NCBI GenBank assembly: GCA_937897585.1
Contig: CALCNY010000007.1
Location: 1-10,726 of the forward strand
Reading direction: 5' to 3'
Source: an uncultured Chitinophagaceae bacterium
GTDB lineage: Bacteria; Bacteroidota; Bacteroidia; Chitinophagales; Chitinophagaceae
DNA: 10,726 bases
Notes under the pieces: generated by a model
The model's input: the letters and a program-made list of their open reading frames with translations, nothing else
The model's database searches: none
Told to the model about the DNA's origin: nothing
Shown here: in pieces, positions 1 through 6,506 of the stretch
Layout: every line of letters begins with the position of its first letter
Numbering within the stretch: position 1 is the first letter of the stretch
Program-made: the position numbers and the translations under genes

Positions 1-13
1 GCTCTTCCGATCT
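1..13. other. Residual Illumina sequencing adapter (not genomic)
   Basis: The first 13 bases read GCTCTTCCGATCT, identical to the 3' end of the standard Illumina TruSeq-type adapter. Read outwards on the other strand the contig ends in AGATCGGAAGAGC, which is what read-through into an adapter looks like. An exact 13-base match placed precisely at the sequence end is very unlikely by chance. These bases should be trimmed. They also show that position 1 is a contig end rather than an arbitrary cut. Confidence 0.93.
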
Positions 14-29
14 TTAAATATAGAACTAA

Positions 30-54
30 AAAATCCTTCTGAAAGAAGGATTTT
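30..54 (-). terminator. Intrinsic terminator of glnN, possibly bidirectional
   Basis: A perfect 11-bp inverted repeat (30-40 against 44-54; left arm AAAATCCTTCT) encloses a 3-base loop. It starts 17 bases past the glnN stop codon. Read on the minus strand the stem runs into a T-rich tract (GGATTTTTTAG), as expected of a Rho-independent terminator. The A and T flanks are nearly symmetrical, so it could also stop transcription arriving from the other side. Confidence 0.85.
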
Positions 55-71
55 AAAACTATTTGTGAATA

Positions 72-2267
72 TTATCTTAAAAACAATAACTCTCGATACT
101 TAGGCAAAGGCCAGAGATTATCATCAATCATCAATTCCAGCTTATCGGCATGGTATCTGATAACATCAAAATAATTGCCTTTTACATCATCACAATAAGC
201 AATCGCTTTACTTCTTGTGTCTTTTAATTCGTTTGCTTTCTTTCTAGCCTCAACCATTGCATCCACATTTTTGCTGATCGCATTAACATGTTCGCTGATT
301 TTCTCTAAGGTATCTTTTTGACTTTCATATGCAGTCGCATTTAGTCCTGCATCTTTCAATCCTCTGATGTTTTCAATCAAACTATTTTGATATTTCAAAG
401 CAGCAGGTATAATAGAAGTACTTGCCAATTCACCCATAACTCTAGCTTCGATTTGTACCTTCTTGATATATTCTTCCAACATGATTTCATGTCTGGCTTC
501 TAATTCAAGATGATTGTAAATGTCGTTGTCTTCAAATAATTTTTTCGCTTTATCAGCAGCATAAGCATCCAAAGAAACTGGTGTTGTTTTTATATTTGGT
601 AATCCTCTTTTTTCTGCTTCTTTTTCCCACTCATGGCTGTATCCATCTCCTTCAAACAACACTTTTTTGCTTTCTACAATGTATTTCTGAATCACTTGTA
701 AAATTGCCACTTCTTTTTTCTCGCCTTTTTCAATCAAACCATCAACTTCAGCTTTGAATTTTTTCAGCGTTTCAGCCATAACTGTATTTAACACTGTCAT
801 TGGTCCGGCGCAATTAGCAGAAGAACCTACTGCACGAAATTCAAATTTGTTTCCGGTGAATGCAAATGGAGAAGTACGATTACGATCTGTATTATCCAAC
901 ATCAATTCCGGAATGCTCTTGTGAATATCCAATTTCAACATTGCTTCGTCTGTTTCGTCGAAATTACCACCAACTCTAGATTCAATTTGATTCAAAACAT
1001 CAGTTAAGTATTTGCCGATGAAAATTGAAATGATAGCAGGAGGCGCTTCATTCGCACCTAATCTATGGTCATTGCTGGCGCTTGCGATAGAAGCTCTGAT
1101 TAACTCTGCATAATCATGTACTGCTTTAATCGTATTAACGAAGAAAGTCAGGAACATCAAGTTTGTTTTTGGCGTTTTGCCAGGAGCTAAAAGATTTACA
1201 CCTGTATCTGTTGCCATACTCCAGTTGTTGTGCTTTCCGCTTCCGTTAATTCCGGCAAATGGTTTTTCATGCAACAATACAATTAGATTATGACGCTTAG
1301 CTACTCTGGTCATCACATCCATCAACAATGTATTGTGATCAACAGCCAAATTAAGCTCTTCAAAAATTGGCGCACACTCAAATTGAGCAGGAGCCACTTC
1401 ATTATGTCTTGTTCTTAATGGAATTCCTAATTTATAAGATTCTTTTTCGAAGTCTTTCATGAATGCATACACGCGCTCAGGAATCGCACCGAAATAATGG
1501 TCTTCAAGCTGCTGACCTTTCGCTGGTGCATGACCGAAAACAGTTCTGCCTGTTAATACTAAATCTGGTCTAGCTGTTGCCAATCCCTCATCGATAACGA
1601 AATATTCTTGCTCCCAACCTAATGTCGCATTTACTTTAGAAACATTTTTATCAAAAAACTGACATACATCTACAGCAGCTTTATCTAAAGCAACAATCGC
1701 TTTTAATAATGGGGTTTTTGTATCTAAAGATTCTCCAGTGTAAGAAACGAAAATAGTAGGAATGCAAAGTGTTTTACCATGACCAGTTTCCATGATGAAT
1801 GCTGGAGAAGATGGATCCCATGCAGTATAGCCTCTCGCTTCAAAAGTGGCTCTCAATCCACCACTTGGAAATGAAGATGCGTCAGGTTCTTGTTGAATTA
1901 AAGCAGCACCATCAAATTCTTGAATAGGAGTGCCGTCGCCTTTTAAAGTAAAAAATGAATCATGCTTTTCAGCAGACAATCCTGTTAATGGCTGAAACCA
2001 GTGCGTAAAGTGGGTAACACCTTTTTCTTCAGCCCATGCTTTTAATCCATTGGCAATATTGCTTCCCATGGTGCGGTCGATTTTCTTGCCGCCGCGTGTA
2101 GAAGCGATTAAGCTTTTATACGCATCATCACTTAAATAATGACGCGCAACTTTTATTGTAAATACATTTTCATTGAAAATTGAAGTTACTTTCTCGTTGG
2201 ATTTTACTTCATAATTAATCGCATTTTTTGCGACGTTCTTGATGGCGGTAAATCTTAATGATTCCAT
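72..2267 (-). CDS. glnN: Glutamine synthetase type III (GSIII)
   Basis: Makes glutamine from glutamate, ammonia and ATP in the cytoplasm; the main ammonia-assimilating enzyme in many Bacteroidota. At 731 residues it has the length typical of GSIII, far longer than GSI or GSII (about 350-470). Visible motifs, in order: FTHWFQPLTG (87-96); the family-specific region around SGGLRATFEARG (135-146); GWEQEYF (217-223), carrying metal-binding glutamates; RHNEVAPAQFE (287-297); GINGSGKHNNWS (339-350), the catalytic His region; NDHRLGANEAPPA (399-411); and a phosphate/glutamate-binding stretch at 464-483. Residues from about 600 onward are charged and helical, matching the GSIII C-terminal extension. 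The ATG is preceded by an A-rich stretch without a Shine-Dalgarno sequence, normal for this phylum. It has its own candidate promoter and a terminator, so it is probably monocistronic. No neighbouring nitrogen regulator is visible. Confidence 0.97.
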   Translation of the reverse strand: MESLRFTAIKNVAKNAINYEVKSNEKVTSIFNENVFTIKVARHYLSDDAYKSLIASTRGGKKIDRTMGSNIANGLKAWAEEKGVTHFTHWFQPLTGLSAEKHDSFFTLKGDGTPIQEFDGAALIQQEPDASSFPSGGLRATFEARGYTAWDPSSPAFIMETGHGKTLCIPTIFVSYTGESLDTKTPLLKAIVALDKAAVDVCQFFDKNVSKVNATLGWEQEYFVIDEGLATARPDLVLTGRTVFGHAPAKGQQLEDHYFGAIPERVYAFMKDFEKESYKLGIPLRTRHNEVAPAQFECAPIFEELNLAVDHNTLLMDVMTRVAKRHNLIVLLHEKPFAGINGSGKHNNWSMATDTGVNLLAPGKTPKTNLMFLTFFVNTIKAVHDYAELIRASIASASNDHRLGANEAPPAIISIFIGKYLTDVLNQIESRVGGNFDETDEAMLKLDIHKSIPELMLDNTDRNRTSPFAFTGNKFEFRAVGSSANCAGPMTVLNTVMAETLKKFKAEVDGLIEKGEKKEVAILQVIQKYIVESKKVLFEGDGYSHEWEKEAEKRGLPNIKTTPVSLDAYAADKAKKLFEDNDIYNHLELEARHEIMLEEYIKKVQIEARVMGELASTSIIPAALKYQNSLIENIRGLKDAGLNATAYESQKDTLEKISEHVNAISKNVDAMVEARKKANELKDTRSKAIAYCDDVKGNYFDVIRYHADKLELMIDDNLWPLPKYRELLFLR

Positions 2268-2287
2268 TTTGTTTTTATTTTAAGCCA

Positions 2288-2318
2288 CAAAATAAACTCA
2301 TTAAGATGTAAAAGTCAA
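2288..2318 (-). promoter_or_regulatory. Candidate glnN promoter, Bacteroidota type
   Basis: On the minus strand a TTG (-33 element, plus positions 2316-2318) is followed after 20 bases by TTATTTTG (2288-2295), one mismatch from the TAnnTTTG -7 consensus. The last G lies 20 bases before the glnN ATG, giving a predicted leader of about 15 bases. The match is imperfect, so this is a suggestion only. Confidence 0.4.
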
Positions 2319-2363
2319 CTTATTTAGAATAAATGTTTAAAAAAATAGGTTGTTGTGAATAAA

Positions 2364-2398
2364 AACAAAACATATTTATAGAGTTAATATGTTTTGTT
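2364..2398 (-). terminator. AT-rich intrinsic terminator of the membrane-protein gene
   Basis: A perfect 13-bp inverted repeat (2364-2376 against 2386-2398; outer arm AACAAAACATAT) encloses a 9-base loop. On the minus strand it is followed by a T-rich run (GTTTTGTTTTTATT). One arm lies inside the last codons of the membrane-protein gene and the stop codon sits at the loop-distal junction, so gene end and terminator overlap. The stem has only two G-C pairs and would be weak, but its perfection, position and T tract support the call. Confidence 0.65.
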
Positions 2399-3632
2399 GA
2401 GGCTTGTTTAATCTTACAAGGCAAATTATTGGCGTGATGATAAACGGAAGGTAAATGCTTTTATACCTCACAATGGAATTGAGATTGGGAATAATATATC
2501 CAATCATTATAAACATAGTAAAGGCAACCGCAAAGCCAAACCAAATAAAATGAGAATGAGTATCGGCTTTTTTTCTAGACAATAGAACCCAAATTAATGG
2601 CAACAAGAATAAAATAATCCATTCCATAGAAGCCACAATTCCTGTCCAATGATGTACTTCCCAAAAATGGGGTTGCAGAAATCCATGGTCTATTGCCTCT
2701 GGGAAATTTTTTGAAAAACTTTTTAAATCTGTGGTCAAATTAGTCAACTCAATTTGAGAATGTGCTTTCGGAAGTTTTAAAAATTCAGCTTGGCGGTCTG
2801 AAATAATTCGTAATGGTTGAAATGGCAATGAAAATAAATCACTGATAATGATAAAAGCCAATGCTAATATATATATAGTTCCATAAACAATTACTGGTTT
2901 CATTTTAAATTTATTAGACAGCACAAAACCTAATGTTGCGGGTATTAGTGCCATGGCCAAGAAATTTCGCATTAGCAAAATCATTAAAAAAGACACCAGT
3001 ATAATTGTCCATCTTTTCCATGAGAGCTTTTCAGTTATTGAAAAGAAAATACCATAACTGTAAAAGCAAAGAGCTGAAAAAACAAAAAGGTCTTTGTGAA
3101 TGCCTGAACTAAATAGTAAAGTTGTGGGTATTAAAAAAGAACCAAAAATGACAATCCATTTTCTACTTGGAAAAATAGAAATGAAAATTCGGTAGATGGC
3201 AATGCTGCCTAAAAATGGAATGACATTTAATAACAACACATTCGTATTAAAATTACCTCTGCTGATGAGGTTCAAAAAAGCCAGGAATTTAGTTATGATA
3301 TTATTCCTAAGATCATTCCAATAGGAGCCAACAGCATCGAAATAACCACCATAAGCATTATGATAGGGGGAATAAAAAATATCTGAGAAAAACAGCCTTG
3401 GTTCGTGAATGAGGTGATTGTATTCAAAAATGCCCTCATTATTTAATGTGGTATAATCGTTTAAAGGTGAAAAATAATGAGCCAACCATCCCAGTGTTAA
3501 ACCTGCCGCAATTCTTGTAATAAATAATGACACTATGATTTTTGAACTCAATCCCGATTTTTTTACAAAAGGAATATTAATAACAGCCCAACTCAATACA
3601 ACTAAAACAATAATAAAAACGAAATACTGCAA
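2376..3632 (-). CDS. Polytopic membrane protein of unknown function (possible polysaccharide polymerase-like)
   Basis: A 418-residue protein with about ten predicted membrane helices, roughly at 3-22, 32-54, 130-154, 158-176, 180-199, 208-238, 247-268, 336-352, 362-382 and 388-407. Two longer hydrophilic loops lie at about 55-125 and 270-332 and are rich in aromatic residues and His. The motif SSGIHKD (175-181) at a helix junction, the charged pair R222-N223 inside a hydrophobic stretch and RYKSIYLPF near the C-terminus recall Bacteroidota proteins loosely resembling EpsG/Wzy-type polymerases or GT-C glycosyltransferases; this is impression, not a firm family call. No ATG exists in frame between the upstream stop (3690-3692) and the N-terminal helix. 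The first usable start is TTG at 3630-3632, an unusual choice; ATT codons lie further upstream. No neighbouring gene for surface polysaccharide is present, so context does not settle the role. It runs in the same direction as glnN but a hairpin separates them. Confidence 0.8.
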   Translation of the reverse strand: MQYFVFIIVLVVLSWAVINIPFVKKSGLSSKIIVSLFITRIAAGLTLGWLAHYFSPLNDYTTLNNEGIFEYNHLIHEPRLFFSDIFYSPYHNAYGGYFDAVGSYWNDLRNNIITKFLAFLNLISRGNFNTNVLLLNVIPFLGSIAIYRIFISIFPSRKWIVIFGSFLIPTTLLFSSGIHKDLFVFSALCFYSYGIFFSITEKLSWKRWTIILVSFLMILLMRNFLAMALIPATLGFVLSNKFKMKPVIVYGTIYILALAFIIISDLFSLPFQPLRIISDRQAEFLKLPKAHSQIELTNLTTDLKSFSKNFPEAIDHGFLQPHFWEVHHWTGIVASMEWIILFLLPLIWVLLSRKKADTHSHFIWFGFAVAFTMFIMIGYIIPNLNSIVRYKSIYLPFIITPIICLVRLNKPQQNILTL

Positions 3633-3682
3633 TGGAATTTTTTTATGTGGGAAGTTAGTTAAAATAATTTCATTAATTAAGA

Positions 3683-3711
3683 TTGAAGCTCAACCATAGT
3701 AATTAATTTTG
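3683..3711 (+). promoter_or_regulatory. purL promoter, Bacteroidota type
   Basis: TTG at 3683-3685 is followed after 18 bases by TAATTTTG (3704-3711), a full match to the TAnnTTTG -7 box with spacing inside the range reported for Bacteroidota promoters. The box ends 30 bases before the purL ATG, so the leader would be about 25 bases. It lies in the divergent gap between purL and the minus-strand membrane-protein gene, for which I find no equally clear promoter. Confidence 0.65.
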
Positions 3712-3741
3712 CGCTGAATTTTTCACCTCATCATCATCAAC

Positions 3742-5961
3742 ATGGAAATAACTGCTCAAACCGCCGCACAATTAAGAATCACTGCCGAAGAATTTGAATT
3801 GATAAAAACCAAGTTGGGTAGAACGCCCAATTTTACAGAACTATGTGCTTTCAGTGGCATGTGGAGCGAGCATTGCAGTTACAAAAACTCCATCAAGTGG
3901 TTGAAAACCTTACCTCGTGAAGGAAAGAAAATGCTGGTTAAAGCTGGCGAAGAAAATGCAGGCTTGATGGATATCGGTGGTGATTATGGTGTGGTTTTTA
4001 AAATCGAATCTCATAACCATCCTTCTGCGATAGAACCATTTCAGGGCGCAGCAACTGGAGTAGGAGGTATTAATCGAGACATTTTTACTATGGGAGCAAG
4101 GCCAATTGCTTCATTAAATTCTTTACGTTTTGGAAAATTGACGGAAGCTAAAACACAGCATTTATTAGCTGGTGTGGTTCATGGTATTGGACATTACGGT
4201 AATTGCTTCGGTGTTCCAACTGTTGGTGGTGAAATCTATTTCGAAGAATGCTATCACACGAACCCGTTAGTGAACGCCATGAGTGTGGGTATTGTGAAAA
4301 AGGGAGAGACAGTCTCTGCTACTTCTGAAGGTATTGGTAACCCTGTATTTTTTGTAGGAAGTGCTACAGGCAAAGACGGTATTGGTGGTGCTTCTTTCGC
4401 CAGTGCTGAAATAACTGAAGACAGTGCCGAAGATTTACCAGCCGTTCAGGTGGGCGATCCGTTTCAAGAAAAGAAATTATTGGAAGCTTGTCTCGAAGTA
4501 ATTCAAACGGGAGCTGTTGTGGGTATGCAAGATATGGGCGCTGCTGGAATTATTTGTTCTACTGCAGAAATGAGTGCTAAAGGAAAATCAGGAATGATCA
4601 TTCATTTGGATAAAGTGCCAACACGCCAAAAAGGAATGAAAGCATGGGAATTGTTATTGAGCGAAAGCCAGGAGCGTATGTTGCTGGTGGTTGAAAAAGG
4701 TAAAGAACAAGCCGTAATTGATGTATTTGAAAAATGGGATTTGCCTTGCAGTCATATCGGTGATGTTACAGGCGACGGCATGTTGCGTTTTTACATGAAT
4801 GAAGTTGAAGAAGCTGTTATTCCTGCTGATGAACTGGTATTAGGTGGCGGTGCTCCTCAATATGAAAGAAGCTTTACCAAGCCTCAATATTTATCTAAAA
4901 TAGAATCTTTTAATCTGGATGCAATTGCGGTTCCTGAAGATATTATGACTGTTGCCAAACAATTAGTAACGATTCCGAACATCGCCAGTAAAAAATGGAT
5001 TTTTGATCAATATGATAGCATGGTGGGAACTGGGACAACCAACACGAACGAGCCAAGCGATGCTGCGGTTGTAATTGCAAAACCTACTAATAAAGCGCTA
5101 GCATTGACAACAGATTGTAACAGTCGTTATGTTTTTGCTGATCCATATAAAGGAGCTATGATTGCTGTTGCTGAGGCTGCGAGAAATATTGTGTGTAGTG
5201 GAGGTCAGCCTTTAGGCGTTACAAACTGCCTGAATTTTGGTAATCCTTACGACCCAGAAGTGTATTATCAGTTCACAGAAGCAATTAAAGGAATGGGTGC
5301 AGCTTGTGTGAAATTTGATACACCAGTTACGGGTGGAAATGTGAGCTTCTATAATCAATCGCCTGATGGTCCAGTGTATCCAACACCTACAATTGGAATG
5401 GTTGGTTTATTGGATAGTGTTGATGATAAAATGACCATGTATTTTAAAAACTCAGGTGATGAAATTTATATTGTAGGTCATGTAAAGAATGATATCGGTT
5501 CATCAGAATATCTACATAAAATAGTCGGCGAAGAATTTTCTTCAGCTCCTTATTTCAATTTGGATGAAGAGTTTGATATGCAACAATTGGTATTGAAATT
5601 GATTCAGAAAAAAGTAATTGTTTCTGCTCACGACATTAGTGAAGGTGGACTTATCGTTACCTTATTAGAATCTTCATTCAATAAAAATATGGGTTTCAGC
5701 GTATCACAAGAAAATAAAGAAATCCGCAAAGATGCATTCTGGTTTGGTGAAGCGCAGGGTAGGGTTGTTGTTTCTGTTAACGAAAAAATGAAAGCTGATT
5801 TTGAAAAATTAGTAAGTCAATCTTCTGTGCCTGTTACAAAAATTGGTAATGTAAATGAAAGTGGCGTGAATGTGGATGGTCAAGCATGGGGAAGTGTGGC
5901 AGAATGGAAGGCTGAATATGATAATGCGATTGCGGCTTTATTGAAAGGAGAAGTGAATTAA
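3742..5961 (+). CDS. purL: Phosphoribosylformylglycinamidine synthase, subunit PurL (small form)
   Basis: Fourth step of purine synthesis: ATP-dependent conversion of FGAR to FGAM using ammonia delivered by glutaminase PurQ, with PurS as the bridging subunit. At 739 residues this is the small PurL, lacking the N-terminal PurS-like and C-terminal glutaminase domains of the roughly 1,200-1,300-residue single-chain enzyme. Visible motifs: MWSEHCSYKNS (40-50); ESHNHPSAIEP (89-99), with conserved histidines; GAATGVGGINRDIFTMGARP (102-121); and in the second half a repeat of the AIRS/PurM-like fold including DCNSRY, a glycine-rich GGQPLGVTNCLNFGNP segment and TGGNVSFYNQ. The ATG at 3742 fits the usual family N-terminus and has a good promoter just upstream. 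It must depend on purQ and purS encoded elsewhere, as neither is in this window. It is followed by a 545-base repeat-filled gap, so it is probably transcribed alone. Confidence 0.97.
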   Translation: MEITAQTAAQLRITAEEFELIKTKLGRTPNFTELCAFSGMWSEHCSYKNSIKWLKTLPREGKKMLVKAGEENAGLMDIGGDYGVVFKIESHNHPSAIEPFQGAATGVGGINRDIFTMGARPIASLNSLRFGKLTEAKTQHLLAGVVHGIGHYGNCFGVPTVGGEIYFEECYHTNPLVNAMSVGIVKKGETVSATSEGIGNPVFFVGSATGKDGIGGASFASAEITEDSAEDLPAVQVGDPFQEKKLLEACLEVIQTGAVVGMQDMGAAGIICSTAEMSAKGKSGMIIHLDKVPTRQKGMKAWELLLSESQERMLLVVEKGKEQAVIDVFEKWDLPCSHIGDVTGDGMLRFYMNEVEEAVIPADELVLGGGAPQYERSFTKPQYLSKIESFNLDAIAVPEDIMTVAKQLVTIPNIASKKWIFDQYDSMVGTGTTNTNEPSDAAVVIAKPTNKALALTTDCNSRYVFADPYKGAMIAVAEAARNIVCSGGQPLGVTNCLNFGNPYDPEVYYQFTEAIKGMGAACVKFDTPVTGGNVSFYNQSPDGPVYPTPTIGMVGLLDSVDDKMTMYFKNSGDEIYIVGHVKNDIGSSEYLHKIVGEEFSSAPYFNLDEEFDMQQLVLKLIQKKVIVSAHDISEGGLIVTLLESSFNKNMGFSVSQENKEIRKDAFWFGEAQGRVVVSVNEKMKADFEKLVSQSSVPVTKIGNVNESGVNVDGQAWGSVAEWKAEYDNAIAALLKGEVN

Positions 5962-5975
5962 AAGATGAGTGAAAA

Positions 5976-6026
5976 GGAATTAGGCAATAGGGGGATTAGG
6001 AAGAAGGAATTGGTTATAAGGAGTTA
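5976..6026 (+). repeat. Degenerate heptamer array, consensus GGAATTA
   Basis: Seven units of 7 bases can be laid out with a single 2-base slip: 5976-5982, 5983-5989, two extra G at 5990-5991, then 5992-5998, 5999-6005, 6006-6012, 6013-6019 and 6020-6026. Units include GGAATTA, GGCAATA and GGAGTTA. It starts 15 bases after the purL stop. Units are diverged, but six of seven begin with GG in phase. Confidence 0.6.
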
Positions 6027-6047
6027 GATTTTATAATAATAATAAAC

Positions 6048-6080
6048 CTTTGTGAACTTCGTGTCTTAGCGTCTTTGTGG
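6048..6080 (+). repeat. Tandem 8-mer array, consensus CTTNGTGN
   Basis: Four imperfect units: CTTTGTGA (6048-6055) plus one extra A, CTTCGTGT (6057-6064), CTTAGCGT (6065-6072) and CTTTGTGG (6073-6080). A related perfect doublet, AATTCGTG twice, lies at 6250-6265. Phrases of this kind are familiar from intergenic DNA of environmental Bacteroidota and some other phyla; that is recollection, not a search result. Confidence 0.55.
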
Positions 6081-6122
6081 CAAAATAAATGTAAAATATT
6101 GAATGTAAAATATCCAATGTAG
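6081..6122 (+). repeat. Heptamer array, consensus AATNTNN, alternating as a 14-mer
   Basis: Units of 7 bases starting at 6088: AATGTAA, AATATTG, then again AATGTAA, followed by AATATCC and AATGTAG up to 6122. The alternation makes it look like a 14-bp tandem repeat (6089-6102 and 6103-6116, two mismatches). Position 6081-6087 (CAAAATA) fits the same phase more weakly. It follows the 8-mer array directly without a spacer. Confidence 0.6.
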
Positions 6123-6181
6123 AAGTAGTTTTTTGGATATGAAATAATCATTCTCTCATGAAAAGCCTCACCCCCAACCCC

Positions 6182-6317
6182 AAGCCCCCTAAATCCCCCA
6201 AAGGGGGAAATCAGTAGAGAGGGGAGCAAGCAGGATTTACAATAAAAACAATTCGTGAATTCGTGGCTTACCAACAAAACATAATCAAAGTCCCCCTTGG
6301 GGGATTGAGGGGGCTTC
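6182..6317. repeat. C-rich inverted pair, two hairpin copies facing each other
   Basis: The left copy (6182-6211) contains AAGCCCCCTAAATCCCCC then AAAGGGGG. The reverse complement of the right copy (6287-6317) contains AAGCCCCCTCAATCCCCC then AAGGGGG, nearly the same sequence in opposite orientation. Each copy also folds on itself, TCCCCC pairing with GGGGGA across a 2-3-base loop, so the segment can form either two small hairpins or one long stem with a loop of about 75 bases. The left copy is preceded by heptamers ending in CCCC (TCACCCC, CAACCCC, 6168-6181). No transposase or target duplication was seen. Possible roles are a REP/MITE-like element or a strong barrier downstream of purL. C-rich phrases of this sort are common in Bacteroidota intergenic DNA. 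Confidence 0.7.
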
Positions 6318-6369
6318 AAATATTTTTCAAATAATTCCTACATTTTTTTCCTACCCAAAAAAATCATCC

Positions 6370-6377
6370 TATCTTTA
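6370..6377 (+). promoter_or_regulatory. Weak candidate -7 box for pyrG
   Basis: TATCTTTA differs from TAnnTTTG only in the last base. No TTG lies at the expected -33 distance. If used, the pyrG mRNA would have a leader of about 125 bases that includes the T-rich heptamer array. No clear attenuator or riboswitch fold was found in that leader. Confidence 0.28.
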
Positions 6378-6475
6378 CATGACCTCTAGGATATTCCTTT
6401 CATTCTTCGGTCAGAAAATCAACAAAATTATTAAAGTGTTATACAAGGTCTGCAAAGGCTTTGGTATTATATTTT

Positions 6476-6503
6476 TTTAATTTTTACTTATTAATTTTTA
6501 ATT
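6476..6503 (+). repeat. T-rich heptamer array abutting pyrG, consensus TTTAATT
   Basis: Four in-phase units: TTTAATT (6476-6482), TTTACTT (6483-6489), ATTAATT (6490-6496) and TTTAATT (6497-6503), then TTT and the pyrG ATG at 6507. The array occupies the place where a ribosome binding site would be, and no Shine-Dalgarno sequence is present. The low-complexity A/T content weakens the statistical case, but the phase is kept throughout. Confidence 0.55.
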
Positions 6504-6506
6504 TTT

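Larger units (their letters stand above)
5962..6506. other. Repeat-filled purL-pyrG intergenic region, no gene
   Basis: This 545-base gap has no credible gene. From left to right it holds: a G-rich heptamer array (5976-6026), an 8-mer tandem array (6048-6080), a heptamer array (6081-6122), a C-rich inverted pair (6182-6317) enclosing a perfect 8-mer duplication (AATTCGTG twice, 6250-6265), a weak -7-like box (6370-6377), about 100 unassigned bases (6378-6475), and a T-rich heptamer array that abuts the pyrG start codon. An open frame on the minus strand at 6014-6319 reads through the repeats; its composition follows the repeats and I do not count it as a gene. No clear Rho-independent terminator for purL with a T tract is present. 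Confidence 0.8.

Noticed and set aside
6168..6317. Insertion sequence or intact transposon
   Set aside because: No transposase frame and no visible target-site duplication; only a non-coding inverted pair.
6014..6319. Open frame of 101 codons on the minus strand between purL and pyrG
   Set aside because: It is a read-through of the C-rich inverted pair and neighbouring short tandem repeats. Its predicted protein has Gly/Pro-rich phrases dictated by those repeats and no recognisable domain.
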